Shown in pieces: positions 7,916 to 17,651 of a DNA stretch of 64,000 bases (position 1 is its first letter; each line of letters starts with the position of its first letter). The position numbers and the translations under genes were made by a program. The notes under the pieces are model-generated. The model did no database searches. It had not been told where the DNA came from and was given only the letters and a program-made list of their open reading frames with translations. Source of the DNA: Rhodoferax sp. TS-BS-61-7 (GTDB taxonomy: Bacteria > Pseudomonadota > Gammaproteobacteria > Burkholderiales > Burkholderiaceae_C); the NCBI RefSeq assembly GCF_002943465.1, contig NZ_PTQY01000003.1:62001-126000 (forward strand). Direction: 5' to 3'.

Positions 7916-9019
7916 TCAGGCCGCCCCAATGTTCGGAATCAGCCCACCCACGGGCTGCCCGTTCTTCAGCGCTGCGGTAAACGCCAGCATGCGGTCGATC
8001 GGCAAACGCGCGCGGTCAATCAGGCGGCTGTCCACCTGGATTTCATTCAAACCGTGCTCCAGCACCTGGGCAACACCAGCCAGGCCGTTCATGGCCATCC
8101 AGGGGCAGTGGGCGCAGCTTTTGCAGGTGGCACTGTTGCCGGCGGTGGGAGCTTCGATGAAGGTCTTGGTGGGGTTGAGCGTGCGCAGCTTGTGCAGCAT
8201 GCCGTTGTCGGTGGCGACGATGAAGGTGTCGGCGTCCAGCGTTTGCGCGGCCTTGAGGATGGCGCTGGTGGAGCCCACGGCGTGTGCCAGGGCCACCACG
8301 TCCTGGGGTGACTCGGGGTGCACCAGCACCTTGGCCTTGGGGTGCTCCTTGATCAGAGCCTCCAGCTCAAAGGCCTTGAACTCGTCGTGCACGATGCAGG
8401 CGCCTTCCCAGAACACCATGTCGGCGCCGGTTTCGCGCTGGATGTAGCCACCCAGGTGTTTGTCGGGTGCCCACAGAATTTTCTGGCCCTTGTCTTTGAG
8501 GGCGCGCACGATGTCCAGCGCGCAGCTGCTGGTCACCAGCCAGTCGGCCCGTGCTTTGACGGCAGCGCTGGTGTTGGCGTAGACGACCACGGTGCGGTCC
8601 GGGTGGGCGTCGCAGAAAGCGCTGAACTCGCTGATGGGGCAGCCTAGGTCCAGCGAGCAGGTGGCGTCCAGGTCAGGCATGAGCACGGTTTTGTGCGGCG
8701 ACAAAATCTTGCTGGTCTCGCCCATGAACTTCACGCCCGACACCACCAGCGTCTGCGCGCTGTGGTCGCGGCCAAAGCGCGCCATTTCCAGCGAATCGCT
8801 CACCAGGCCGCCGGTTTCCTCGGCCAGGTCCTGCAGGTCCGGGTGCACGTAGTAGTGCGACACCATGACGGCGTTCTTCTCTTTCAGCAGACGCTTGATC
8901 TTGTCCTTCAGCGCCACACGCTGCGACGGCGTGGGCTCCACGGGTACGCGCGCCCACGCGTGCTGGGTGCTGCAGGCGGGCTGTTCGTATTCGACGTCAA
9001 TCACATCGCTGGCAGACAT
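7916..9019 (-). CDS. nadA: Quinolinate synthase NadA
   Basis: 367 aa. Condenses iminoaspartate with dihydroxyacetone phosphate to quinolinate, using a [4Fe-4S] cluster, in de novo NAD synthesis. Family marks are [36 protein letters not shown], the cluster cysteine in [13 protein letters not shown], and the C-terminal [13 protein letters not shown]. The ATG at 9019 overlaps the nadC stop by one base (TGATG), giving translational coupling; a GTG one codon earlier is less likely. The aspartate oxidase gene nadB is not in this window. Confidence 0.96.
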   Translation of the reverse strand: MSASDVIDVEYEQPACSTQHAWARVPVEPTPSQRVALKDKIKRLLKEKNAVMVSHYYVHPDLQDLAEETGGLVSDSLEMARFGRDHSAQTLVVSGVKFMGETSKILSPHKTVLMPDLDATCSLDLGCPISEFSAFCDAHPDRTVVVYANTSAAVKARADWLVTSSCALDIVRALKDKGQKILWAPDKHLGGYIQRETGADMVFWEGACIVHDEFKAFELEALIKEHPKAKVLVHPESPQDVVALAHAVGSTSAILKAAQTLDADTFIVATDNGMLHKLRTLNPTKTFIEAPTAGNSATCKSCAHCPWMAMNGLAGVAQVLEHGLNEIQVDSRLIDRARLPIDRMLAFTAALKNGQPVGGLIPNIGAA

Positions 9020-9888
9020 CACAGCTCCTCAAAACGCATGGAGAAATCGGTGGCCTTCACGTCCTTGGTCAGGGCACCGATGGAGATGCGGTCCACACCC
9101 GTAGCGGCAATGGCACGCACGGTGTCCAGGCTCACGCCGCCCGACACTTCCAGAATCGCACGCCCGGCGTTGATGGCCACGGCTTGCACCAGGTGGGCCA
9201 TGGTCATGTTGTCCAGCAGCACCATCTTGGCGCCGCAGTCCAGCGCTTCGCGCAGTTGGTCCAGCGTTTCCACTTCCACCTCAATGAACTTGGCGCTGGC
9301 CGCGAACTGGCCAGCGCGCTGCAGCGCGGCCGTCACACCACCGGCGGCGGCAATATGGTTTTCCTTGATCAGCACGGCGTCGAACAGGCCAATGCGGTGG
9401 TTGGTGCCGCCGCCCGCGTGCACCGCGTACTTTTGCGCCATGCGCAGGCCGGGCAGGGTTTTGCGGGTGTCCACAATGGCGGCGCGGTTGCCGGGCACCG
9501 ACTCCACGGCACTGACAAACGTGGCGGTCTTGGTGGCTACGGCGCTCAGCAGTTGCAAAAAGTTCAGCGCGGTGCGCTCGGCCGTCAGCAGCGCCTGGGC
9601 GTTGCCTTCAATTTCCACCACCACCTGGTCGGCCACGCAGCGCTGGCCTTCGCGCACATGCCAGATGATGGCGGCGCTGGGGTCCAGCGCCCGCACGGCG
9701 GCGGTGGCCCAGGGCTCGCCGCACAACACGGCGGCTTCGCGCGCGACCACGCGGGCGCGGGCGCGGCGGGTCGGGTCGATGAGGGAGGCGGTCAGGTCCC
9801 CCGCGCCCACGTCTTCTTGCAGGGCACGGGCCACGTCGGCCTGGGCCAGGGCGGTGATCTGGGCGGTGGAATAGTCAGAATTGCGCAT
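9019..9888 (-). CDS. nadC: Nicotinate-nucleotide pyrophosphorylase (carboxylating) NadC
   Basis: 289 aa, normal family length. Converts quinolinate plus PRPP to nicotinate mononucleotide, the step after NadA. Motifs include [12 protein letters not shown], the PRPP/quinolinate pocket [16 protein letters not shown] and [20 protein letters not shown], the DNM loop (VLLDNMTM), and EVSGGV near the end. It is first in the nadC-nadA operon and overlaps nadA by one base. Confidence 0.97.
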   Translation of the reverse strand: MRNSDYSTAQITALAQADVARALQEDVGAGDLTASLIDPTRRARARVVAREAAVLCGEPWATAAVRALDPSAAIIWHVREGQRCVADQVVVEIEGNAQALLTAERTALNFLQLLSAVATKTATFVSAVESVPGNRAAIVDTRKTLPGLRMAQKYAVHAGGGTNHRIGLFDAVLIKENHIAAAGGVTAALQRAGQFAASAKFIEVEVETLDQLREALDCGAKMVLLDNMTMAHLVQAVAINAGRAILEVSGGVSLDTVRAIAATGVDRISIGALTKDVKATDFSMRFEEL

Positions 9889-9980
9889 AGGGCCGCAAGG
9901 ATACCGGGTTTGCCGCCCGCGCAGCAGTGCGCCGGGCAGCGGCCATGGCGGCTAAAATGACCGACAACGAGGATTCATCC

Positions 9981-10187
9981 ATGAACATTTTCCGCCGCCC
10001 CGACTACCAATCCGAAGCTACCCAGTTTATTGACCAGCTCAAGACTGCCAAGCCCACGCTGGAAGCCGAGCAACGCCAGGGCCGCGCCCTGCTGTGGGAC
10101 AAGAGCGTGGACCGCAGCGCGGTGAAGGCCTATGGCGAGGCCCGCGTGGAGCAAAAGCCCTACGTCTACCAGACCAACGCCAAATAA
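9981..10187 (+). CDS. DUF3460 family protein
   Basis: A 68-aa small soluble protein (MNIFRRPDYQSEATQFIDQL...) matching in length and sequence character the DUF3460 family that precedes scpA in many Burkholderiales. Function is unknown. The internal ATG at 9981 is used, rather than 9927, because GAGG lies 8 nt upstream and the family begins at this residue. It is probably co-transcribed with scpA, which starts 64 nt after its stop. Confidence 0.85.
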   Translation: MNIFRRPDYQSEATQFIDQLKTAKPTLEAEQRQGRALLWDKSVDRSAVKAYGEARVEQKPYVYQTNAK

Positions 10188-10192
10188 GAGCC

Positions 10193-10250
10193 AAATAGGC
10201 CTCTAGCCCGCGTGGATATTGCGCGAGCAGCTCCCAATTCAATAGCAAAT
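10193..10250 (+). repeat. Dispersed border repeat, copy 2
   Basis: A near-consensus copy (CCTCTAGCCCGCGTGGATAT, then TTGCGCGAGCAGCT, then AATTCAATAGC) filling the gap between the DUF3460 gene and scpA. It ends one base before the scpA ATG, leaving no Shine-Dalgarno sequence. Confidence 0.88.
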
Positions 10251-10251
10251 C

Positions 10252-11100
10252 ATGAGCACACTTTCTACGGACAGCGGCTCTGACGCGACCACCCTGGCCA
10301 CCATGCCCGAGGTGGTGGACCGGGTTGCACTGGCGCGCCTGTACGGCGAGCCACTGTTTGCCATGCCGCAGGATTTGTACATCCCGCCGGACGCGCTGGA
10401 GGTGTTTCTGGAGGCCTTTGAGGGGCCGCTGGACTTGCTGCTGTACCTGATCCGCAAGCAGAACTTCAATATTCTGGACATCCCCATGCTGAGCGTGACC
10501 AAGCAGTATTTGGTCTACGTGGACCAGATCCGCAAGCACAACCTGGAGCTGGCGGCCGAGTACCTGCTGATGGCGGCGATGCTGATCGAGATCAAGTCGC
10601 GCATGCTGCTGCCGCCCAAAAAGACGGCCGAGGGCCAGGAAGCCGAAGACCCGCGTGCCGAGCTAGTGCGCCGCCTGCTGGAATACGAACAAATGAAGCT
10701 GGCCGCGGCCCGCCTCAACGCCATTCCGCAGTATGGGCGCGACTTTCTGAAGGCCAACGCCCATATCGAGCAAAGCCTGCAGCCGCGTTTCCCCGATGTA
10801 AGCCTGGTCGACCTGCAAGAGGCATGGCGCGACATCATGAAGCGGGCCAAGCTGGTGCAGCACCACAAGATCAGCCGCGAAGAACTGTCGGTACGCGAAC
10901 ACATGAGCATCGTGCTCAAGCGTCTGCAGGGCCAACGTTTTGTGGGGTTTGAAGACCTGTTTGACCCCAGCCAGGGCACGCCCGTGCTGGTGGTGACCTT
11001 TATTGCCCTGCTGGAGCTGGCCAAAGAGACCCTGATCGAGATCACCCAGGCAGAAGCCTTTGCGCCGATTTACGTGCGCTTGGCCTATTCCCCCGCCTGA
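10252..11100 (+). CDS. scpA: Segregation and condensation protein A
   Basis: 282 aa. ScpA is the kleisin subunit that bridges SMC heads in the chromosome-condensing SMC-ScpAB complex. The kleisin N-terminal domain is clear (FEGPLDLLLYLIRKQNFNILDIP, then YLLMAAMLIEIKSRMLLP), and a C-terminal winged-helix-like part ends in TLIEITQAEAFAPIYVRL. The ATG directly follows repeat copy 2, with no visible ribosome site. The order DUF3460-scpA-pan is usual for Burkholderiales; scpB is not in this window. Confidence 0.95.
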   Translation: MSTLSTDSGSDATTLATMPEVVDRVALARLYGEPLFAMPQDLYIPPDALEVFLEAFEGPLDLLLYLIRKQNFNILDIPMLSVTKQYLVYVDQIRKHNLELAAEYLLMAAMLIEIKSRMLLPPKKTAEGQEAEDPRAELVRRLLEYEQMKLAAARLNAIPQYGRDFLKANAHIEQSLQPRFPDVSLVDLQEAWRDIMKRAKLVQHHKISREELSVREHMSIVLKRLQGQRFVGFEDLFDPSQGTPVLVVTFIALLELAKETLIEITQAEAFAPIYVRLAYSPA

Positions 11101-11184
11101 GTGGTGTCACTAACCGATACGCCCGCTTGCGGTTAGTATCGGCCCCGCATCCCGCCCAACCCCCTGTTGATGGAGTCTCTGTCC

Positions 11185-12078
11185 ATGGCCCAAGAACCTG
11201 CTGGTAACGCGTCTGCTGCGGCATCCCCTTACGGCACGCTGCCCCCAGCTTCGCCCATGGCGACCCGCAAACCCATCAGCCTGCCGCGCATTCAAGAGAT
11301 GCACACACGCGGCGAAAAAATCACCATGCTCACCGCCTACGACGCCACCTTTGCGGCCGTGGCCGATGCGGCGGGTGTGGAATGTATCTTGGTGGGTGAC
11401 TCGCTAGGCATGGTCTGCCAGGGCCTGCACAGCACCGTGGGCGTGAGCCTGCAAGACATGGCATACCACACCGAAAGCGTGGCCCGCGGCCTGCGCCGCG
11501 CCCAGGGCACGGCCTGGCTGATTGGTGACCTGCCGTTTGGCAGCTACCAAGAGTCCAAGGAACAGGCCATTCGCAGTGCCAGCGTGCTCATGCAGGCCGG
11601 TGCCCACATGGTCAAACTCGAAGGTGGTGGCTGGACCACGGAGGTAGTGCACTTTCTGGTGGAACGCGGCATCCCCGTCTGCGCCCACCTGGGCCTGACG
11701 CCGCAAACCGTGCACGCGCTGGGTGGCTACCGTGTGCAGGGCCGGGGCGATGTGGCCTCGGACCTGATGAAGAAACAAGCCCTGGCGTTGCAAGACGCCG
11801 GTGCCTCCATGGTGGTGCTGGAGATGGTGCCCGCACCCCTGTCGGCCGAGCTGACCCAAGAGCTGCCCCACTGCGCCACCATCGGCATTGGTGCTGGCAA
11901 GGGCACGGCTGGCCAGGTGCTGGTGTTGCACGACATGCTGGGTGTGAACCTGGGCAAAAACCCCAAGTTCGTGCGCAACTTCATGGCCGAATCCACCAGC
12001 ATCCGCGGTGCCATGGAAGCCTATGTGGCCGCCGTGAAAAACGGTACGTTCCCTGACGACACCCTCCACGCCTGGTGA
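11185..12078 (+). CDS. panB: 3-methyl-2-oxobutanoate hydroxymethyltransferase PanB
   Basis: 297 aa. Transfers a hydroxymethyl group from methylene-THF to 2-oxoisovalerate to give ketopantoate, the first committed step to pantothenate and CoA. Motifs: [43 protein letters not shown], and [21 protein letters not shown]. The ATG at 11185 is chosen because GGAG lies about 9 nt upstream; the frame also opens at 11167. The ~30-residue Ala/Pro-rich N-terminal extension is longer than in E. coli PanB. panC starts 12 nt downstream, so the two form one operon. Confidence 0.96.
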   Translation: MAQEPAGNASAAASPYGTLPPASPMATRKPISLPRIQEMHTRGEKITMLTAYDATFAAVADAAGVECILVGDSLGMVCQGLHSTVGVSLQDMAYHTESVARGLRRAQGTAWLIGDLPFGSYQESKEQAIRSASVLMQAGAHMVKLEGGGWTTEVVHFLVERGIPVCAHLGLTPQTVHALGGYRVQGRGDVASDLMKKQALALQDAGASMVVLEMVPAPLSAELTQELPHCATIGIGAGKGTAGQVLVLHDMLGVNLGKNPKFVRNFMAESTSIRGAMEAYVAAVKNGTFPDDTLHAW

Positions 12079-12090
12079 AATAACACGCGT

Positions 12091-12915
12091 ATGCAACTGA
12101 TCCACACCATTGCCGAGCTGCGCACAGCGCTGAGCCAGTACCGCCACCCTGCCGTGGTGCCCACCATGGGCAATTTGCACGCCGGCCATCTGGCCTTGGT
12201 GCGCCAGGCCAAGCCGCTGGGCGACGTGACCGTGTCCACCATTTTTGTGAACCGGCTGCAGTTCGCGCCGCACGAAGACTTTGACACCTACCCGCGCACG
12301 CTGGAAGCCGACTGCGCCCAGCTGGAGGCCGCGGGCTGCGACATCGTGTTTGCCCCCAGTGAACAAGAGCTGTACCCCCAGCCCCAAACCTTCAAGGTGC
12401 ACCCACCCACCGAGCTGGCGGACATATTGGAAGGCCACTTCCGCCCGGGCTTTTTCATCGGCGTATGCACCGTGGTCATGAAGCTGCTGGCTTGCACCCA
12501 GGCGCGCACCGCGCTGTTTGGCAAAAAGGACTACCAGCAGCTCATGGTGATCCGCAACATGGTGAAGCAGTTCGCCCTGCCCATTGATGTGGTGGGCGGA
12601 GAAACGCAGCGCAATGAAGCGGGTCTGGCCCTGTCCAGCCGCAACGGTTACCTGAGCCCGGCACAACGCGAAGAGGCGCTGCTGCTCTCGGCCACGCTGC
12701 GCAAAATTGTGGCGGCCCTGCGGGCTGGCGAAGCGGATGTGGCACGGCTGGAGGCAGAAGGCATGCAGGCCCTGCGCAGTGCAGGCTGGGTGCCCGACTA
12801 TGTGGCCGTGCGCCGCCAAGCCGACTTGCAGGCCGCACACAGCGGCGACGCCATGGTGGTGCTGGCGGCCGCAAGGCTAGGCAGCACCCGGCTCATTGAC
12901 AACATCGAAGTCTGA
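12091..12915 (+). CDS. panC: Pantoate--beta-alanine ligase PanC
   Basis: 274 aa, usual length. Joins pantoate and beta-alanine with ATP through a pantoyl-adenylate to give pantothenate. Nucleotidyl-transferase motifs: PTMGNLHAGHLALVRQA (HIGH-like), the conserved FGKKDYQQL, and ALSSRNGYLSP (KMSKS-like). It lies immediately after panB in the same operon; ketopantoate reductase and panD are not in the window. Confidence 0.97.
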   Translation: MQLIHTIAELRTALSQYRHPAVVPTMGNLHAGHLALVRQAKPLGDVTVSTIFVNRLQFAPHEDFDTYPRTLEADCAQLEAAGCDIVFAPSEQELYPQPQTFKVHPPTELADILEGHFRPGFFIGVCTVVMKLLACTQARTALFGKKDYQQLMVIRNMVKQFALPIDVVGGETQRNEAGLALSSRNGYLSPAQREEALLLSATLRKIVAALRAGEADVARLEAEGMQALRSAGWVPDYVAVRRQADLQAAHSGDAMVVLAAARLGSTRLIDNIEV

Positions 12916-12933
12916 GCGGCGCGCACGGGGCGT

Positions 12934-12958
12934 AAAAAAGCCCGGGACCAGCCCGGGC
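12934..12958 (-). terminator. Rho-independent terminator of the porin gene
   Basis: A GCCCGGG/CCCGGGC stem with a 5-nt loop, followed on the minus strand by a run of six T. It begins about 29 bp after the porin stop codon. Confidence 0.85.
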
Positions 12959-12986
12959 ATAAAAACCTTGGAATACCGTAGGGAGC

Positions 12987-13958
12987 TTAGAAGGTGTACT
13001 TCAAGCCCATTTCAACCACATCGCCTTCGCCATTCGCCTTGGCCAAGCCTGCGAAGTCAAAGTACAACTGCATGTTCTTGAACGGGGTGTAACCGACACC
13101 GGCAGACCATTCGTCACGGCCGTTGGTGTTTTCAGGTTTGACCTTCTGCATGGACAGGCCGAAGTCGAACTCACCCATCACGTAGGTCAATGCCAAACCG
13201 GTGTAAGAGGTCTTGATCTTGGCGGTGCTTTCCACGTCAGCAACCAGGCCCTTCAAAGCCAGATTGCCCATTTGGTAAGTAGCGGCCAGGCCCGTGGCGT
13301 AGCGGTCGGTGTTCAACTCGCCTTGGGTCTTGGAGCTGTCCGCTTTGTACTTGGCCAACTCGCTCCAGCCACCGGCCAAAGTGAGGCTGCCAATCTTGTA
13401 GGTCGCGGCCAGGGCGAAACCATTGGAGTTTTCGGGGTTGGCGGCGGGGCCAACTGCCGAGGTGTAGTCCACGGCAAAGCTCAGGTCACCCAGCTTGTGG
13501 CTGTATTGCACATGGCGGCCCTTGTTGGCAGAGGCAGGCTCTGTCATGAAGGCGTTTTCGCCATGGCCCACGCCCAGCGTTTCCATGACGTTGTCTTCGA
13601 TGAAGCTGTCGAACTGGCCGGCGGAGAAGCGACCAAACTTTTTGCTGGCGATGCCAACGCGCGTGTCGTCGGAGGTGAAGGCGGAGTTGTCAACGACGGG
13701 GTCGTAGTCCACTTCGATTTCGCCGAAGATGGAGATGTCTTCGTTGATGGTCTTGGTGGCCTTGATTTCCACTTGGTTCAGGCCCTTGCCCAGCACTTCG
13801 TTGATTTCACGACCAGCGGCATTTTTCTTGCTGACATAGTAAGTGCCGACGTCCACGTTCACTTCAAACTTGACGTCTTTGTCGGTGGCCAACTCGCCAG
13901 CCTGTGCGCCCAGCGCCAGTGTTGCAACTGCGAGTGCAACAGCAGATTTTTTCAACAT
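12987..13958 (-). CDS. Gram-negative general porin
   Basis: 323 aa. A signal peptide (MLKKSAVALAVATLALGAQAG, cleaved near residue 20) is followed by alternating amphipathic beta strands and a C-terminal phenylalanine (LKYTF), the outer-membrane insertion signal. It belongs to the betaproteobacterial porin (Porin_4/OmpC-like) family and should form a diffusion channel; specificity is unknown. The ATG at 13958 is used because it gives a clean signal peptide and has GGAG about 7 nt upstream; the longer 13970 start overlaps that ribosome site. It is a single gene with its own terminator. Confidence 0.93.
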   Translation of the reverse strand: MLKKSAVALAVATLALGAQAGELATDKDVKFEVNVDVGTYYVSKKNAAGREINEVLGKGLNQVEIKATKTINEDISIFGEIEVDYDPVVDNSAFTSDDTRVGIASKKFGRFSAGQFDSFIEDNVMETLGVGHGENAFMTEPASANKGRHVQYSHKLGDLSFAVDYTSAVGPAANPENSNGFALAATYKIGSLTLAGGWSELAKYKADSSKTQGELNTDRYATGLAATYQMGNLALKGLVADVESTAKIKTSYTGLALTYVMGEFDFGLSMQKVKPENTNGRDEWSAGVGYTPFKNMQLYFDFAGLAKANGEGDVVEMGLKYTF

Positions 13959-14180
13959 TCCATACTCCATTTTTTAGCGGGTTAAAAAGTCATATCAAGA
14001 CAAGACACAACGACCGCGGAGTCTGAAGAGTGAATAAGACGGACCGGTTAAATTGGCATTAAGTTTTGGTTACATCGGTGCAGGACAACGCCCTCTGCAG
14101 GCGCAGTGACACAAGAGACACAAGGAATACAAAGCGCGGCAGCGGAGCAAGGTCCGCAGTTGAACCAGAACGATCCATCC

Positions 14181-14198
14181 GCGCACGGGGCCGTGCGC
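14181..14198 (-). terminator. Possible terminator hairpin after the SPOR gene
   Basis: A perfect 18-bp palindrome (GCGCACGGGGCCGTGCGC) 11 bp beyond the SPOR-protein stop codon. It lacks a T-run, so termination is uncertain. Confidence 0.35.
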
Positions 14199-14208
14199 CC
14201 CGGGGTGT

Positions 14209-14787
14209 TTATTTATGGCGGAAGACGATGGCTTCGAGCTGCATGCCGCGGATTTGCTTGGCTGCAGCGTCGGCCTTGGCCTTGGTGGCAAAGCCGCCTA
14301 CGCGCACACGCGTGAGCTTGCCGACATTGGTTTCCAGCAGCTCGGTGTAAGCGGGCATGCCTGCTTTTTCGAGTTTCTGAAATGCATTGCTTGCATTCGA
14401 AGGCACGGCAAACAAGCCCACATTGATGTAGTAACCCGTCTCCATCTTCACCGGACCGGCCGGCTTGGCTGGTGCTGCTGGGGCAGCCACCGGTTTGGGT
14501 TCGGGTGGCAGGCTGGCCATGGGCGCGACTTCAGGCTTGGCCGGTTCGGCCACTGCGCTGCTGGTGGCCACCGGCACTGGCTCGGCCGCTGCGGGGGCGG
14601 CGGGTGCTGTCGCGGTGGGCGGGGTGGCCATGTCGGCAGATGCAGGCTCGTTGTTGCCCCAGAAGGTCAGCGCCTTGGGCCAGATGGCACAGCCCGACAG
14701 CAGCAGTGCACAAACCATCGCCGTGCTGGCGATCTGGCCGCTGCGGACCATGCGGGTGCGGCGCGAAGAACTCAACAGAATGGACAT
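14209..14787 (-). CDS. SPOR-domain lipoprotein
   Basis: 192 aa. An N-terminal signal with lipobox LLLSGC (Cys33) suggests a lipoprotein anchored in the periplasm. An Ala/Pro-rich linker (about 45-115) leads to a C-terminal SPOR domain (GYYINVGLFAVPSNASNAF ... LTRVRVGGFATKAKADAAA). SPOR domains bind denuded peptidoglycan at the septum, so a cell-division or envelope role is likely. The ATG at 14787 gives the best signal peptide; the frame extends to 14880 but that part is unconvincing. It has no clear operon partner. Confidence 0.82.
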   Translation of the reverse strand: MSILLSSSRRTRMVRSGQIASTAMVCALLLSGCAIWPKALTFWGNNEPASADMATPPTATAPAAPAAAEPVPVATSSAVAEPAKPEVAPMASLPPEPKPVAAPAAPAKPAGPVKMETGYYINVGLFAVPSNASNAFQKLEKAGMPAYTELLETNVGKLTRVRVGGFATKAKADAAAKQIRGMQLEAIVFRHK

Positions 14788-14898
14788 GGGGCGGTGCTTT
14801 CTGGGTAAGGCTGCAGCGTACAGGTGCGCTAGCGTCAGCCCCAAAATGTACCGCAAGCCCAGGCCGGTGCGAGTACACACTGACCTGGAAACAACACC

Positions 14899-15390
14899 CT
14901 ACAGGAAGCGGTCCAGGATTTTTTTGCTGTGAGCGTCCAACGCAAACTGGTCGCGCACCAGGTACTGGATGCCATGGGCATCGGCAATCAGCAGGCCGTT
15001 GTCCTTGCCAATGCGGCGAATATCCTCGTCGCCACGCAGCACAAACTCGGTGTTGCCACGGTCCGTTTCTACCTCCCAGGTGCAGGGTGTGGAGTAACTG
15101 GTGACCGAGACAATGCGTGCAATCACCGGCATGAACTCGCGTGTGGTCAGCTCCGCCCGGATCAGGTCCTGCGCGGGCTGTGGCACATCGGCCAGCAGGT
15201 CCACCCAGGCCACTTCCTTGCCATCAGTGCTCACCAGCGAAATGCCGTCGTCGGGCGACTGGATGGGAAAGGCGCGCACCGGCACCACGCCTTCAAAACG
15301 CTCGCCCGCCTCATTGGTCAGTACCAGCTTGCCAAAGGGGGTGCGTTCCAGCGTGAAACGGCTGGCCGTCACGGTTTGCAGGGCGCTCAT
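14899..15390 (-). CDS. DUF1854 protein linked to cyanophycin genes
   Basis: 163 aa, soluble, with no signal peptide. It matches the DUF1854 type usually found beside cyanophycin synthetases (FGKLVLTNEAGERFEGVVPVR; PDDGISLVSTDGKEVAWVD; LRGDEDIRRIGKDNGLLIAD; QYLVRDQFALDAHSKKILD). Its biochemical role is unknown. The start overlaps the stop of the upstream ABC transporter by 4 nt (ATGA), so the two are translationally coupled. The conserved linkage suggests it helps the transporter or polymer metabolism. Confidence 0.85.
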   Translation of the reverse strand: MSALQTVTASRFTLERTPFGKLVLTNEAGERFEGVVPVRAFPIQSPDDGISLVSTDGKEVAWVDLLADVPQPAQDLIRAELTTREFMPVIARIVSVTSYSTPCTWEVETDRGNTEFVLRGDEDIRRIGKDNGLLIADAHGIQYLVRDQFALDAHSKKILDRFL

Positions 15391-17651
15391 GCGGCGGACT
15401 CCTCAAGCATAGTGTTGTTGCGTGCCTGGGCCTGGTACAGGTTGTAGTAGGCGCCCTCGGCCGCCATCAGCGCGTCGTGCGTGCCCTCTTCCACCACCTT
15501 GCCGCGGTCCAGCACCACCAAGCGGTCGGCCCGGTGCAGCGTGGACAGGCGGTGGGCAATGGCGATGGTGGTGCGGCCTTGCACCAGGTTTTCCAGCGCT
15601 TTCTGAATCTCTTTCTCGGTTTCCGAGTCCACCGACGAGGTGGCCTCGTCCAGGATCAGGATGCGCGGGTCGATCAGCAGCGCGCGCGCTATCGAAATAC
15701 GCTGACGCTCGCCACCCGACAGGCCCTGGCCGCGTTCACCCACCATGGAGTCATAGCCCTGCGGCAGGCGCAGGATGAACTCGTGCGCGTGGGCCGCGCG
15801 CGCGGCGGCAATGATCTGGGCACGCGTGGCATCAGGCTTGCCATAGGCGATGTTGTCGGCAATGGTGCCGAAGAACAAAAACGGCTCTTGCAGCACCAAG
15901 CCAATGTTCTGGCGGTAGTCCGAGATCGCAAACGAGCGAATGTCTACACCGTCCACCAGAATCGCGCCTTCGGACACATCGTAGAAGCGGCAAATCAGAT
16001 TCACCAGCGTACTTTTGCCCGAACCGCTGTGGCCCACCAGGCCAATCATCTCGCCGGGCGCAATCTTCAGGCTGATGCCGCGGTTCACCTCGCGGTTGCC
16101 ATACCGGAAGCCGACATCGCGCACCTCGATGCTGCCCTGCACCTTACCCATGGGCACGGGGTTCACGGGTTCAGGCACGCTAGACACGTGGTCCAGGATG
16201 TCAAAAATGCGCTTCGCCGCCGAGGCCGATTTTTGGGTGACCGAGACGATGCGGCTCATGGAATCGAGCCGGCCGTAGAAACGGCTGATGTAGGCAATAA
16301 AAGCCGTGAGCACGCCCACGGTGATATCGCCCTTAGACACCTGCCAGATACCAAACGCCCAGACCACCAGCAGGCCCAGTTCGGTCAAAAACGACACGCT
16401 GGGCGAGAACAACGACCAGATCTTGTTGATGCGGTCGTTCACCGCCAGGTTGTGTTTATTAGCCTCACGAAAGCGTGCAGCCTCACGCTTTTCTTGCGCA
16501 AAAGCCTTCACCACCCGCACACCCGGAATGGTATCGGCCAACACGTTGGTCACCTCGCCCCAGACGCGGTCAATCTTCTCAAAACCTGTGCGCAGGCGGT
16601 CGCGCACAAAGTGGATCATCCAGGCAATAAACGGCAGCGGCACCAGCGTCACCAGCGCCAGCCAGGGGTTGATCGAGAACAGGATGATCGCGGTCATGGT
16701 CAGCATGATCACGTCGGTAGCAAAGTCCAGCAGGTGCAGCGACAGGAACACACAAATGCGGTCACTCTCGCTGCCGATGCGCGACATCAAGTCACCCGTG
16801 CGCTTGCCGCCAAAGTACTCCAGCGAGAGGCGCAGCAAATGTTCGTAGGTGGTGGTGCGCAGGTCGGCCCCGATCCGCTCGGACACCAGCGCCAGGATGT
16901 AAGTTTTGGCCCAGCTCAAAATCCACGCGGCCAGGGCCGACCCCAGCAGCCCTGACATGTACAGGGTCACCAGCATGGGGTCGATCTTCTGCCCGTTCTG
17001 GAACGGAATGAGCACGTTGTCCATGATGGGCATGGTCAGGTAAGGCGGCACGAGGTTGGCGGCCGTGCCCAACAGGGTGAGCACAAAACCCAGCAACAGC
17101 TGCCCGCGGTAGGGTTTGGCAAAGCGCCACAGGCGAAACAGCGTCCAGGTACTGGGCGGGGTGTGGACCACCTTGGTGCACACCGGGCATTCCTCCTGCT
17201 CGGCCTCCAGCGGGGCCTTGCAACTGGGGCAGACCTGGGTGAGTGCCTGCGCCAGCGGTCGGCCTGACACGGTGCTCTCCAACTGGGCCTGGAACTGGTC
17301 TACCAGGCGCAGGGCATGCAGGTTTTGCCCCAGCGTGAAGCGCCAGGTGCCGCGCAGGCCGGTGGTATCGACAAAATCCAGGTGGCCCACGCCCGCGTGG
17401 TCGTGGTGCTGCAGGGTTTGGCCCGCCTGCAGGTCCCAGGACTGCCAGGCCGCGTCCGGCCCCACCCGGCTCAGCAGGCGGCGGCTGGTGACCAGCACCA
17501 GGCCCTTGACGAAGCGCAACTGGGTGTCAAGGTCAACCTCCAGCGAGGCCAATACGTTCTCTTGGGGATGCAGCTGCTGCTGCACATTGGCCCGCCATTG
17601 CGGAGCAAGCTCTCCGGGCAGCACAGAAACAGCAAGGGCGTCAGGGGTCAT
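15387..17651 (-). CDS. ABC exporter (TMD-NBD fusion) linked to cyanophycin synthesis
   Basis: 754 aa half-transporter with an unusual front end. About 150 residues of PH-like domain come first, then a CPSC...CPVC zinc-ribbon-like pair (around 160-180), six membrane helices (about 205-480), and an ABC ATPase. The ATPase shows Walker A GLVGHSGSGKST, signature LSGGERQRISIARALL, Walker B ILILDEATSSVD and an H-loop (IAIAHRLSTL). It probably works as a homodimer in the inner membrane; the substrate is unknown. It is divergent from the two cyanophycin synthetase genes across a 149-bp gap and coupled to the DUF1854 gene, a pairing known from other cyanophycin loci. Confidence 0.9.
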   Translation of the reverse strand: MTPDALAVSVLPGELAPQWRANVQQQLHPQENVLASLEVDLDTQLRFVKGLVLVTSRRLLSRVGPDAAWQSWDLQAGQTLQHHDHAGVGHLDFVDTTGLRGTWRFTLGQNLHALRLVDQFQAQLESTVSGRPLAQALTQVCPSCKAPLEAEQEECPVCTKVVHTPPSTWTLFRLWRFAKPYRGQLLLGFVLTLLGTAANLVPPYLTMPIMDNVLIPFQNGQKIDPMLVTLYMSGLLGSALAAWILSWAKTYILALVSERIGADLRTTTYEHLLRLSLEYFGGKRTGDLMSRIGSESDRICVFLSLHLLDFATDVIMLTMTAIILFSINPWLALVTLVPLPFIAWMIHFVRDRLRTGFEKIDRVWGEVTNVLADTIPGVRVVKAFAQEKREAARFREANKHNLAVNDRINKIWSLFSPSVSFLTELGLLVVWAFGIWQVSKGDITVGVLTAFIAYISRFYGRLDSMSRIVSVTQKSASAAKRIFDILDHVSSVPEPVNPVPMGKVQGSIEVRDVGFRYGNREVNRGISLKIAPGEMIGLVGHSGSGKSTLVNLICRFYDVSEGAILVDGVDIRSFAISDYRQNIGLVLQEPFLFFGTIADNIAYGKPDATRAQIIAAARAAHAHEFILRLPQGYDSMVGERGQGLSGGERQRISIARALLIDPRILILDEATSSVDSETEKEIQKALENLVQGRTTIAIAHRLSTLHRADRLVVLDRGKVVEEGTHDALMAAEGAYYNLYQAQARNNTMLEESAA

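Noticed and set aside
11404..12840. 478-codon minus-strand ORF opposite panB and panC
   Set aside because: Low-complexity antisense translation spanning two well-recognised genes; a GC-driven shadow.
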